Shown here piece after piece: positions 27,001 through 41,300 of a DNA stretch of 64,000 nucleotides. Under the pieces are notes generated by a model that saw only the letters and a program-made list of their open reading frames with translations, was not told the DNA's origin and ran no database searches. Position 1 is the stretch's first letter. Each line of letters starts with the position of its first letter. This DNA comes from Atrina japonica (Eukaryota > Mollusca > Bivalvia > Pterioida > Pinnidae), in contig BROG01000300.1 in the NCBI GenBank assembly GCA_030159075.1, forward strand, positions 529,001 through 593,000. Direction: 5' to 3'. The translations under genes were made by a program, and so were the position numbers.

Positions 27001-27624
27001 TACATTGGTGTTTAGATAATAAACACTTCAGGATATTTAAGTTCCCTGTTGTAATACTGCCAGGATTTCAGTTGCTTGGTTTTTAAATAAAAATACTGTG
27101 AAATATTTAAGTTCCCTGTTGTAATACTGCCATGATTTCAATACATTAGTGTTTAAATAAAAAAAACGCTGCAGGATATTTAAGCTTTCTGTTGTAGTAC
27201 TGCCAGGATTTCAATACATTGGTTTTAAGTAAAAAATACTGCAGGATATTTAAGCTTTCTGTGGTAATACTCCCAGGATTTCAAAAGCTTGGTGTTTAAA
27301 TAAAAAGCACTGCAAGTTTGTTTTTTTTCTTTAGTTTAATTTTTCTTGGATTTTTCCTAACATGTGTTTTTTGTTTGAAAAAAAATGTTTTTACTGTGAA
27401 TTAAAATACATTAGTTCATATGAATTCTTAAACATGCCTTTAAAACTACAATTGTACATACATGCAAATGACACTGGCAACAGATGAATTATATACAAAT
27501 AAAATATTTTTAATTTGTTAACATTATCCGTGGAGAGTCCTGCATATGTATTATAAAACAGCTGTTCTGATGCTAAAGATAGGAAGTTATAATCCTTTCA
27601 GTATGCCATACTGACAAATCTGGT

Positions 27625-27666
<42 letters not shown>

Positions 27667-30600
27667 GAAGTGTCATTGTTATAACTTAACCTGATGCTAT
27701 ATGTAGAGACTTGAGTGTGAGAATTATTCAACTTGTCATGCAGTCAAATTTCTGAATAAAGACGAGCTTACATCATGTATATTCTCACACTGAAGTAAGT
27801 AGAAAGTGTGGCATAGATTTTGTGGTTTAACACATACAGTGGTAGACAGGTATCTGTAGTCAACACAAAAATTACCTAGCGATATACACCAATTAAAGTG
27901 TTAAAAGTATATGTTTACAAATCTTTAAAATCTTTTTATCTTATGGCATATGATCACAGCACATTGCTGATTTAGAGAATTACTATAAAGTGTTGGTCAT
28001 TGTTGATTTCAGTTATACACATGTAGATGTGTCATCTTAAACTGTTTTGTACTTTTTTTTCTTTTCGTATAAAGATGCCTTACATTTAGTTTTACATTCT
28101 AACCAAATAGGATTTGGATTTTTGTCATTTGAAAATGAAGAAAGTATGGAACGAGTATGTGCCGAACACTACATCACCATCAACGGCAAAAAGGTTCTTA
28201 GTATAACACTTCCTTACTAAATTGTCACTTCTTTTTCAGCCCCAGAATCCTGGAGATTATTTTCTACCGTAATATCATTTCATATTTTGGAGTTACAATA
28301 CTAAAGTGTGGGGGTTATATGTGCCAATAACATTTTTTGTACGTTATCTAAAATTGTATGTATTATTTAGTCCTCAAAGATTTTTGGTGTAATTTGAATA
28401 TCAACAGATGTAAGTATTAGTGATGTCAACTGGTCTAAAATTAGATACACATATTTTACATTTTAAGTTTCAGTTAACAAAGTTTATACATAGTGAATGT
28501 AGACTCCACATGTTTAGATATTACATCTTATTGTATTCACGTGGAGAAGACCATTTTTTATCACTTTACGTTTCCATATTTCATTGCTTCACTTTAATTG
28601 AAAGTGTGGTCATGTCTGTACATGGCATGTTAACAACCGTTTTTATGTAGTAATTAATTTTACATAGAATTTACAACTGCTCTCTGTTAATTTTACAAAT
28701 TAATAGTTACTTGTTAGTACAAAAAGAAAAATCAGTACATGTTGGATAATCAAAGCTTGTTTTATACTGAAGAAAGTGTGCTTGATAATCCTGACTGTAT
28801 AATTTCAAACATTTCAAGTTTTCTAACATACCTTTATCAGTGTCTAACAGACACTTATTCTGATTTGTTCTACTTATTTTAGCTTTATAAATATTGATGC
28901 ATGCCTTCTTATTTTGTAAGTTTGCATTGTAACTGTTCCTATTTTTTATTTTGAACAGACATTTAATGAAATGAGTATTATATGTGTAGAAGTTATACTG
29001 TCTAAGACTTTAATTCCAAGGACTGTAATTCTTACATTTCTCTCTCATGACAGGATTATAATTTTTTTTAATTATTGGATTGGGTGTTACATAGAAAGAC
29101 ATCAGATCCTGCAAAAGCAGCTCATAGTACATAAAGTATATAGTGAAAATTAACACAAGTTTCTCCCTCTGTACAGCAGCGTTAGGGTTAACAGTGTTCT
29201 TATTCTTATAAAATTCTCTCATTCTGAGCAACATGAGCTAATGTTGTATAGTTTACATTTATTCTCACACTAGGCAGTGAAAAACAAGGATTATCCATGA
29301 AAAGATAACTCTTTCACTCCCAAAGGAAAAAGACCATATACAACTGCTATGATATCAATGCATTTTTAGATATAAAAGTCTTTACCTTGCCTGATTAAAT
29401 CTTCAGTTTGGGTTACATCACATAGCGACATTTTATCTTAAATACTGCAGATATTCTCTTGTAGTACATGTGCATGTAACTATGTGGTAGAAATATAAAA
29501 ATTGGGTTGTTGATTGGACAGGGAATTCTCCATCGTCTAGGTAAGTGCCCTTGAGGTATTATCCTTAGGAAATCCTTGGATTGGACAACCAAACTCTAAC
29601 CTCACAGGTTGAGATTTCCTTTTCCTTGCAACACACCCAAATAAGATTCAATTAGTCATACCCAACACCAAACGATATCACGAATACAAAAAAATATTAT
29701 ATCAGCCTTGGTCCACAAAATCAAAACACTCATGACTGTCAACATAATATCTTAAATATAAATGTAAGATTCTTATTGTCCTTTACATAATTCGTATCAA
29801 TAAAGTATTATTGAAAATGTATAATTTCTTTATAATCAAGTCTCGAGCTAGTTAATTGCTGTGAAGCTAACTACCAGTAGATTGAATGTTTACACCACAT
29901 TTGCTTGCTAACATTTATGTGGAAAAGGTGTTTCCAATATTGACGTAACTCTGAAAACTCATTTAAGTGAACATACAGATTTGATATTCTTCAAATGAAA
30001 AAAATGACCCAGAACAATTATTTTAAGTTTAGTGATATCTGAATGAGATGAAGTTGGCATGCTAAATTCACATTCCAAACAAGGTTATTGTATGTACAGT
30101 GACGTGCCAAAATTGATGCAACTTGTTATTTTTCTCTATATATTTCTTATAAAACCTCATTTTTAGGTCACCATGAGGCTCATGGTGGCCTATTGCTATC
30201 ATTTTTTTGTGTGTGTTGTTCACATTTACAGATTTCAACTTCTTCTCAAGAACCAGTGTGCCAATTTTAACCAAACTTGGCATATAGCATCACCATATGA
30301 AGCTGCATAAAGTTTGTAAATGAAACATGGCTAGGACCCATATGGGCCCCAAAAAGGACCAAAATATGGTACAGCTTGAAAAATCTTCTCATGAAACTAT
30401 GATCAGATGACTTTCAAATTATGTATGCATGATTGTTAAGTCAATATTTACAAAGTTTGAGAATGAAAATGAAATTTGTCCATAAATGAGCCACTAGAGG
30501 GCACTTCAGTATGGCAGGGTACATTTGTAAATACATTTTGTTTAATAACTCAGAACTGATGAACTTTTTGTATAGAAAGATATATGTGAAAGTTGTTAAG

Positions 30601-33600
30601 AATTATCTGAGGATTATTTTGACAAAATTTCAAGGTCATTGGGTCAAGTAAATGGAAAATATAAGGGTTTTTTTTTTTTTTTAATTTTCGACATTTTTGA
30701 CTGCTTCTTCAGAACTAATGGGCCAATTTGAACCAAACTTGACAAGAAGTATAACCTATGTAAAATCGCATAAAGTTTGTGGATGAAAAGGGGCTATGAC
30801 CAAACATGACTATCATGGCTAAATATAGAAAAAATGAGTCAACAGATATTTCTGATTTCATGCATGTATCTCCAAAATTATGAAAGCTAGAAAAAAAAAC
30901 TTACATTAAAATGAGCAACTTGCTAAAGTTTATCAATATTTCATTTTGGTAGAAATGGTCAGGTTGACCCTTATGCAAGTTATTTTCCCCCATTTTTTGG
31001 GGGTGTTTTTTGACATTATCTTGAAAAGTAATATAGATATACAAAAAGTGAACAAACAAAATTGTTAACCACGCAAAGATCTACAAAAAAGTCAGTAGGG
31101 TGGAAATTATCAGGTCACCCCCTTATGGGAGTTATTTCCCCCTTTTAAGTGGATTTTTCATGTTTTGGGCTGTTTTATCCTATTACCTGTGGGCCAATTT
31201 TAACCAAACTTGGTATATAGCATCCCCATGTGAAGTCGCATAAAGTTGATGAATGAAAAGGGGCTAGGACCCATAGGGGCCCTAAATGGGGCAAAATAGG
31301 ACCAAAACTTGGTACATTTGTACATCTTTAAAAGATGATGTTCAAATTTTATATGCATGATTGTAAAGTCAGTATCTACAAAGTTTTTACACAAAAATGA
31401 AATCTGTCCATAAATGATTCACTAGGGGGCGCTTTAGTAACACAGGGTACAGTTAGACGAGACTTGAGTCTTTATTATCACATTTACAGGTAGTTAATGC
31501 CAGCAAAAATAAGCAGGTTACAACGGATATAAAAGTGCTATTATTTTTAAATAATAATGGCACTTTTATATTCGTCGTAGCTTGCCTATTTTCGCCGCCA
31601 TCCATTTCATGTACATATGGTGTACATCTTTGAGTTGCATCAATTTTAGCATGTCACTGTAGCTACATTGTACTGTTCTCTCCAACGTTATCTTGTTTTA
31701 CTCTTTTCTATCTGAACCCTCTTAGCACAGAAAATAACGAATTTATACAGTACCATGTTTTTACATGTACTTAAATTTATCGTTAAAATTTGCAAGCATT
31801 ACATATATTGAATACAAAATTTACTTATTGGTGTCACTATCAGTCGTTAGTGGATATCGAGTATCAAAATGACTGGGATTTTCTTACAGGACTTATATCA
31901 TATTGTGAAATGTTCCCAGTGTGACTTACTTGAACTTCCTTCTGTTACTCTGACACTGTCATCACTTTACATATGAACTACTAACAGTTATTGTCATTTA
32001 GAGAGTTAAATTAATCTTAGTACCTTTTATTTAGTTGTTGTTTTTGTTCTCCTGGACTTAGTACCTTTTATTTAGTTGTTGTTTTTGTTCTCCTGGACTT
32101 AGTACCTGTTATTTAGTTGTTGTTTTTGTTCTCCTGGACTTAGTACCTTTTATTTAGTTGTTGTTCTCCTGGACTAAACAGGTCTTTTGCATGTACCTAT
32201 CTATACTATATGTTTGTACATATTTCTTCTGTAGTTTTGATGACTTGCAATGTTTAGACTACCAATTTGTTTGCAGTAACAATTGCATTCATTTTCATCC
32301 ATATGTTAACCTGCTTATAAGCATTTGTTTGGATGTTTTTATGCATCATATGTCTGTAAGGAAAAATCTATTGTAAAATGACTACTTTCGATTCCTAAAT
32401 GTGTGCCTTTTGTAAATATCAATGTTCATTTGTTGTATTCCTCTCACATAAGAATATAAGTTTCATTGGAAACCGTGGGGAAATTCCGCCACTTGTAAAT
32501 TATGTTTATTTCTTGTATTCCTCTCACATAAGTATGTAAGTTTCAGTAGAAACAGTGGGGTAAATTCCGCCACTTATAAATTATTTGTAATCTTCCTCAA
32601 AGAATCAACAGTTCCATCTAACATACATTACTGTGGTTTTCAACTTACTTAAAGATTTGTGTTGATAATATGTGGAAGATATTTAAGTATACGTAGTCAA
32701 TGACTTTTGTACTATTAGGTCTATAAAGAATGCATTTAATCATGTTAATCCCAAGTTGTATATAGATGGCTTATGAGATTGCATCAGTTTTAAGTCTTAT
32801 GGAGATGATTGATGTTTTTCAAGTAATCCCTAGTCAATATTGAAGATGGCTTATGACAGTACAGCTTAAAGTCTTATGGAGATGCTTGATGGTCTTCGAG
32901 TAATCAATCCCTAGTCAATATTGAAGATGGCTTATGATATTACAGCTTTAAGTCTTATAAAGATGTTTGATATTCTTCAAGTAATCCCTAGTCAGTATTG
33001 AAGTTTGCTTATTACATTACAGCTTTAAGTCTTATGAAGATGTTTGATGTTCTTCAACTAATCCCAAATCTATATTGTAGATAGCTTATGACATTACAGA
33101 TTAAGTCTTATGAAGATGTTTGATGGTTTTCTAGTAATCCTTATTCAATATTGTAGATGGCCTATGACAGTACAGCTTTAAGTCTTATGGCCATGTTCAA
33201 CTAATCCAAAGTCTAATGTAGATAGTTTTTAACATTATATCAGCTCTGAGTTTGGTGATCTTCACATAATATACCAATTCTGTAACCAAGTGTAGATGGT
33301 TTCTGATTTTGCATTCACTTTGAAGTCTAGTGTGGATCCATATTGACATTATGTTAGTTAATATTCTGTAGACATCTAGTGAATTTGTACCAATCCCAAG
33401 ATAACAGGATTGGTAGGTTTTGACTGCTTATAATCCCAGGGGTTTTGTACAGATTCTTTGTAATAGAATTTTCAACCATATAAGCTTTGTTTACCAAATA
33501 AAATTTAATTTTTTCAACTTTTACTTGTTGTACAGTAATAAATAAGAACTATACAGCGGCATAAAAATCTTATATTCCTATATTCCTATATATTTTGTGA

Positions 33601-36600
33601 AAATAAGGTCAGGTCCAGAGTGGTGTGCATATATACGAATAGTAATGTTAAATTAATCAATTGCAAGTGAATAATCGCCAAAATGGGTTTCTCAAGCAAT
33701 TTTTACCAAATATCTTATGAATTTAAGAATTTTATGACTTTGTAATTTTTTTGACATCAACTGTATTATTATCAAAAAAGAAAGAAAAGTTTTTGCAAAA
33801 AAGTACAGTTAATGACGATTTTATAATATTGAAACATGATGTCTTGAATTTGAAGTTTGCAGTAAATGAAAAGCTAATAAAAATAAAAAAAATAGTACTG
33901 TAACTTAAACTGACTATATTTTTTGATGCCCTTAACCTTGAAACATGATGTCTTTTGAATTTGAGGTCAGTTTGGCAGTAAATGAAAAAAAACTGCTGGA
34001 ATAAAAGGTGTCAGCACGTTAAATCCTGCTCAATGGTAAGTAGCATAGGCCAAAATTTGAAGTAATTTGGTGACTCCTCAGAAGTGATGGGATTATCAAT
34101 TTTGTTTTGATGCCAATGTTTGAACCTTCAAACATTTGTACTGAGCAGTGCATGCTCATTTGTTTGGTGTTTGTCCAGTTGGTGTTCATGTCACTTTATT
34201 TATTTATTTTTTTGTTATTTTTTTTGCACAATGCCCTAAAATTTATCGATGTCGTGAAAACTGTGAATATTCTCATCTTTTCCTGCTTAGTCAGTCATAT
34301 TTCATAAAAAGCAATGATAAAGAATATTCTCTAACTTCAGAACTTTTTCAAATCTTTTGGCATGGGCAACAGTCATGGCCTGTTACCAACCTTACCAATC
34401 CTTTACAATACAAATAATAGTCCATCGTAGCTAACCTCTGTAAATTGTGAGATATGTTGTTACATGAAACCTGTATTGTACACATCATCTGTCCTAATAC
34501 CTAGGCCATCTCATGTGAAGGCTTGCAGAAAGTATGTACGGTAAAATAGACATACATACATTCTATCATTCCTTCATGTTATCTTCCTACGTTCCCACTA
34601 TAACCTAGTCTAAACCTAATAGCTAGCTTGATAAGATTTATAATACAAGTCAAGGAGATAGTGTTTTTATGTTTTTTGGTTTTTTTTTTTCAAGTTATAT
34701 TATTTGATATTTTTGTATATCATTGGTTTAGGGATCTTTCATTGTTAAATGATGGCGGTGAGAGAGCTTAATGCTAAAACAAAGCAGATATACATGTCAA
34801 CATATTTACTTGTTATCATTTTATGTAGGGTAGTTATATGAACATGATTTTTTTATTAATTTGAAATTCAGTGAATGCAGTGGTATTTAAAAAAAAAAAT
34901 GTGTAAATTAGAAATATATATGTACAATGTGTATCTGCTTTGGTTTCACTTATGCATGTTTTTTAAAAGGAGGTTGATGGGATAGAAATTGTTTCTTTAT
35001 ATAATAACATTCACAATTTCATTTTATAGAGACATATTCAGAATGTGATATTCTTGCATACAGTAGTATTTGCAAACACTCTGCACCACTAGAAACTGTT
35101 TTACTTTATTGTGCTGTTATAACTGACAGATCCTGGACACTGTACAAATACAAGTTTCATAGGTTCCTTTGTTAGTGAATTTCAAAGTGAAGAAAAAATC
35201 TTAGAAGAAGTTAAATGAGAATTGTAAACACCTTAGGATTTATTTGTTTTACAGCTGTGATGAATGGTCAAAACCGGCAATTGTTAAGTTTCTTCTGTTA
35301 AATGGTATCCTGCTTTGAAGATACCAGTTGATCCAGCACAAAGACTTCAAAGGTCCCGGGTCATTTGTTATAAAACAACATGCATCACTTGCATTTATAT
35401 GTTATGTATCTATCTTCCCAGAGATCTGTGTGATGCAAAGTTAGTATCAACAGCTTGAGTGAATCTTCTTGTAGGACTAGAAGTGATGATTTGTTTTATA
35501 AAGGCAATAATATCAGTGTATTTGAGTCTGACACTCAACGAATCTGTTTTTCTGTTGAATATCTAAATATAGCAGAACTGATTTTTTGAATTGAAAATGT
35601 ATGTAAAGTAATTGTGTTTTCTTACCATTTTGCATAAATATTAGAAGTAGCATCAGTTTAGGTAAATGAAATTAAAACTTGGTTATGGCTACTCAAGTTG
35701 GTGTGCCTGTGTCCAGTCATATTAAGATAACAGATTTTTATCACAGAATTTGATTGCAGGTGAAGGATTAGAATATATTTGAAATAAAGGTGGTTTGTAC
35801 TGCACAGAAGTAAACATTTACAACTTAATCCCATCAACCTCCCTATATAGATTTTGTATTCAAGCTTAGCACAGTTTTGCTTGTCTGTTTCATTCTATTA
35901 AACATTCTCATTGTAGTCCATTGGTCATACAGGTTGTCAAAGATATTTGCCATCAGTTTTTGTCTTTGCTTAACTTTGTTCAATCACTATTGACAGTTAG
36001 CCGATCAAAATTGTTGCATCTCATATGATAGTTTTTGTATTATGTTTGAGTGGTTTTGGTACTGTTTACTATGTACCTGTACTGGGTATATAACATAGTT
36101 TTAGTTTGCACAATTGATTATCACATATAAATTTGCATATGTGTGAAGTCAGTGTTAATTATGCTTAGAAATTTATTATCAGTTATTAAATATTTATAAG
36201 ATATTGTAAATTATAAAACCTTTTTTTTTTTTTGTAAAATCTTATCACATTAAGATGTTTTTGTTTATCGCCTTTTAGACGTATAGATGTATGTATCTCA
36301 TATATACACTTAAGATTACAATTAATTTATGTAGAATAAGTGATAGAATATTAAGCCTTATTAGCTATTGAAATTTTGATTAAGATGAGTAGCCTTTAAG
36401 TTAAGTTAAGATATTATAGCTTTGTTAAGATTGGGTTGAGGAAAGAGAAGTTTTCAATACTTGTTTAATGTTTCATTTTCTGTCATATTTAGGTTGAATG
36501 CAAGCCTGCCCAGCCTCGTGATGGTAAACAACAACAGGTTGGCGGTTTAGGAGGTAGGGGTCATCCTCAGCTGGTCTTAGAAATGGGGGGCATGCCACCA

Positions 36601-39600
36601 CAGCAGGAAGGTAATTGGGGACCAGGTGGTGGAAATTGGAATCAAGGACCTCCTCCACCACAACAGGGTCCTCCGCCACCAGGCGCAGGGCCAGTTCAGA
36701 ATAATATGGGATTCCCTCCAGGCCAGGGTGGTTACCAGCAACCTGGATACGGACAACAGCAGCCACCCCCTCAGCAACCTCCTGTACAACCACCATTTAC
36801 ACAAGCTGGATATCAACCTGGTTATCAAGGACAGCCTGGTTATCAGCAGGGTGGCTGGAACCCACAACCAAATGCATCCCCAGGACAACAGGGTTTGTTT
36901 ATTTTATTTTAATATAGTGGAAAGAGATTGTTTTTCACTTTACTCATTTTAGATATTACCGGTACTTAATCCTAATGATAACTAACATAACTAATGTGAC
37001 CACACTTCTGATCTTACTATTCGTACATGAGTACCCTACTGGATCTGACCTTATTTTCACAAAATATACAGCAGTATAAGACTTCCTATGCCTTTGTATA
37101 ACTCTAATTTGTTGTTGTACATCAAGAAGATTTTGTAAAAGTAGAAAAATAGAAAATTTTTTTTTGGTAAAATCAGCTAATGAATGCCCTTTAAGATACT
37201 CAATGTGTAAAAATAGGTGAGTAAATCTGAACTATAGGGGAGGGGCACTTATAGGGACATTCGCACTTACTGGGTCAAATTTTGTTATATATTGTACATA
37301 TGATTTGTACTTCTCATTATCTGAACTATAGGGGAGAGGAGGCATCTTATAGGGACATTCGCACTTACTGGTGTCAAATTTTGTTATATATTGTACATAT
37401 GATTTGTACTTCTCATTATCTGAACTATAGGGGAGGGGCACTTATAGGGACATTCGCACTTATTGGGTCAAATTTTGTCATATATTGTACATATGATTTG
37501 TACTTCTCATTATCTGAACTATAGGGGAGGGGCACTTATAGGGACATTCGCACTTACTGGGTCAAATTTTGTTATATATTGTACATATGATTTGTACTTC
37601 TCATTATCTGAACTATAGGGGAGGGGCACTTATAGGGACATTCGCACTTATTGGGTCAAATTTTGTTATATATTGTACATATGATTTGTACTTCTCATTA
37701 TCTGAACTATAGGGGAGGGGCACTTATAGGGACATTCGCACTTATTGGGTCAAATTTTGTTATATATTGTACATATGATTTGTACTTTCATTATCTTAAT
37801 GAACAACTATACCTTCAATTGTTTGCAAACATTTCTGTTAAATTTGTGAATAGATTATTACTCCACCCCAAGCATCTCATCAATCATTGACCGTCATCTT
37901 GTGGTGATCCCTGTTAATATATTAATATGATTTAAGGGAATATTAGGCAAACAGCACGATCTCTTTTGTAAGTCATACTATCCGTGCTTGAAACTAAAAG
38001 ATATGGGTCATAACTGCTTTATTGTTTTGTTAAAACAGGAGGTTGGCCAACCCAGCCTGCCCCTTCAGCTCCCCAGACCCCTCAGCCAATACAGAGCACT
38101 CCAGGTAGGTCACATGACAACATGGACCGTTACTTATGAAGTTGTGTACAAATATTAAGTGTTATCATGTGATGCATGTGACGTAAAGCTTTGTTTCAGT
38201 GTGCAAAGAGCCGACCTGGCTCAGTTGGTAGTGTTTGACTCTTGATTGTGAGGTCGAATCCAGCCAGCGGCAGTTTTTTTTTTCTGTCTTTCAGATGAGA
38301 CAGTAAAAACCAAGATTCTGTGTCATAGGAGATGTCACACATTGAAGAACCCTTACTGCTCCATGGCCGCGAGTGCTGAGCATAGGCCAAAATTTGAAGC
38401 CCTTCACTGGCATTTGGTGACATCTCCATATGAGTGAAAGATTCTTGAGTGGGACATTAAACAACAATAAACAAACAATAAAAACACTGGGGTATTAAGA
38501 TCTACTGATGTTTTCTTTTTTCATATAACAATAAATGAATGTCTTGTTTTGGTAACACACTGACTAAAATGTCAAGATAACAATTCATATTGTGAAACAA
38601 AGTTTTGCCTTTATGATATTTTCAGAGGAAAAACATTTTTCCTGCATGCTATGTGATTGTGTTTTATCTACTAGAATTTTCTTATCAGACCCCTGTCAGG
38701 GAAACTAGAGGTGACAGTAGTGTTTAACCCTTTCAAGATGATAGTGTCCTAAAACGCCTGCTAAATATCGAAGTACAACCACTGACTACGAGAACGTTGT
38801 AAACCGCCTCGTGTTTTTCCTTCAGTGGCTTCACTTTCAATTTGGGTTTTCCCACTTTCAGTTTATGACAAGAAATCATGATTATAATAAGAGTTAAATG
38901 AAACTTTAGTCTATAATATCACATGTACTTGTAATGGATGCCGGCAAAAATAAGCAAGTTACAATGAATATAAAAGTGCTTTTATTTTGAAATTGGTGAA
39001 TTCCCCCTCCAAGAGTTTTAGATATTTTCCACTCTGATTCCAACTCCAAAAATGACTTTTTAGTATCTAATTTGAATCATGATTCTGCAAGTGAACAACA
39101 TGTAAACCCTATTTCTGCGGAAACAGAATCCGAGATAGATATCGATTCTGAATAAGATGTTAGCAGTGACGATGATTTTACAGACAATTTCAATGCAGAA
39201 ACCTCCTTCGCGGAACATGTGTCGACAAATAATTTAAATCAAAGCATTAGATTTAACACATTTACAACTGAAAATGTTGGTCCAACTTACAATTTGGATA
39301 TTTTATCAAGTCACAAGTGAGTTAGCATATATTCATCTCCTTTTTCATGACGAGTATACATGCAATTTTTTATATGAAACGCAAAGGAAAATTGCATATA
39401 CAACAAAATCTATACATGTATTTAGAATATATTGATTTATTTAAGTTTTTCATTCAGAAGATCTATTTGTACATTATGAAAATAAGATCATATTCTTAAA
39501 ATTTCTCACACAGATTTATTTATTTCACACCCATAAATGAAAAATCAGACTGCATAGCAAAACAACATCATGATGAAAATATGCTACAATGAGCAGACGG

Positions 39601-41235
39601 CAAAAAATGCAAACTGCTACAGTGTATAATGTCTCTATGCAAATGTGATGTTGCAGTATTGAAAGGGTTAATTCTACTAGAACTTTCTTGTTAGAAGACC
39701 CCTGTCGGTGAAACCAGAGGGGAATTTTAATGTTCAATTCTACTGGAATTCTAGAATTTTCTCATTAGACCGCTCTCGGTGAAACCAGAGGGGAATTTAA
39801 TGTTTAATTGTACTAGAATTTTCTCATTAGACCGCTGTCAGTGAAACCAGAGGGGAATTTAATGTTTAATTGTACTAGAATTTTCTCATTAGACCGCTGT
39901 CGGTAAAACCAGAGCGGAATTTAATGTTTAATTGTACTAGAATTTTCTCATTAGACCACTGTCGGTAAAACCAGAGGGGAATTTAATGTTTAATTGTACT
40001 AGAATTTTCTCATTAGACCGCTGTCGGTAAAACCAGAGGGGAATTTAATGTTTAATTGTACTAGAATTTTCTTACTAGACCCCTATCGGTGAAACCAGAA
40101 TGGACTACAGTGTTTGTTGTTGTCTGTTTGTTTGTCCGAATACTTCCAGACCATGACCTCAGTTAAGGATGTTATATCTGAATGAAACTGGATATAATGC
40201 TGGCTTCATAGAAATCGCTTTTTTCTTTCCTACCTGTAGTCTCATGCGACCAAAGTCTCTCATAACTAATGAATATTTGTGATGATTAGGTCCTGTCCAA
40301 TCTCAGTAGTTCTGATCGACAGCGGAAGGTGTCGCCAACAGGCGGCCATCTTGGATCTTGACTATAGGAAGTTTGTTATTGCTACTTGTCAGAAAGGACT
40401 GAAGGGATTTCCTTGAAATTGAAAATGAAGGTTCCCTGAGAGGTCTAGTTGTGCATATGACATTTTCAGAGAAATTGGATTCCAATATGGCTGGCAGGTG
40501 GCCATCATGGATTTTGACAATGGAAATATGTATTTCTCAGAATATACTGAAGGAATCTTTTCGAAATTGATTATGGAGGTTCTCCCTGAGGTCTAGTTGT
40601 GTGTATTACATTTTCATAGAGATCAAAATCCAAGATGGACACCTGTCGGCCCTGTTGAGTTCCATTCTCTCTTAAAATGTAATATGTTCAGTTCAAGTTC
40701 AGTTTTGCTGTAATCTTGTGAAAAAAGTATTTCACAGAAATATGGATTTAAGTTCAAATTCAATGTTGAGACACAAAATAAGAGAAAAGAACAGTCTGTC
40801 ATAGATCAGACATAGAACATTCCATGGTGGGCGTCAAGATCCCTCTGGGACCTCTTGTTGTTAAAGTCCATTGTGGGCAAAGTACTGCATCTACAGCCAT
40901 GGAACTTCACATGCACATTGTCTAGGGTCATTACTCAACAATGCAGGAGGATGCAGGTTGCTGTGGCTTAATTTTGACCCAAGTCATAACAAGCATAAAA
41001 CAGGTGAGCTATATGGTCTACCTTCACGACAACTATTTTTGCTTGCCTCCTTAAATAGATAACTGATATTATATGGCAGACAAATGTAGGTATCATTATG
41101 GGCGTATATCATTAAATATTCTTTGTCTGAACTGCGTGTTTTCATTTTCATTAAGTGAAACTGGTAAAAAATGGAATTCACCAAATTTTGTAGTTGAAAC
41201 AGAATTGAGGCAATTTGAAATGGAAAATCACTGGC

Positions 41236-41300
<65 letters not shown>

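Larger units (their letters stand above)
18818..28110 (+). other. Intron 6 (9.3 kb)
   Basis: This is the largest intron. It holds a dispersed repeat at 19225-19990, a CCATTCACCTTGATG minisatellite, a TTAA-target element, a hairpin-headed repeat, a chimeric SINE, a terminal-inverted-repeat element at 26624-26937, a 70-bp array at 26960-27315 and a TA tract at 27625-27664. No additional gene is seen. Confidence 0.75.
30097..31659. mobile_element. Non-autonomous Tc1/mariner-type element
   Basis: It starts CAGTGACGTGCCAAAATTGA and ends with the inverted equivalent (27-bp terminal repeats, two mismatches). TA lies at 30095-30096 and 31660-31661. The interior carries no transposase. It contains a hairpin-headed repeat with an internal duplication (GCCAATTTTAACCAAACTTG near 30251 and 31191) and a long palindrome at 31499-31599. 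Confidence 0.85.
28194..36492 (+). other. Intron 7 (8.3 kb)
   Basis: It contains the Tc1/mariner-type element, several minisatellites between 32016 and 33340, a SINE fragment and a dispersed repeat. 34100-36480 is AT-rich unique sequence with no recognisable feature. Confidence 0.7.

Noticed and set aside
32016..33340. CRISPR-like regular repeats
   Set aside because: Units are adjacent minisatellites without unique spacers, in a eukaryotic intron.
36473..36888. Minus-strand open frames opposite exon 8
   Set aside because: Antisense shadows of the GGN/CAR/CCN-rich DAZAP1-like coding sequence, with no family resemblance.
37282..37890. Open frames with repeated LLYIVHMICTSHYLNYRG
   Set aside because: Generated by the 94-bp tandem repeat in intron 8.
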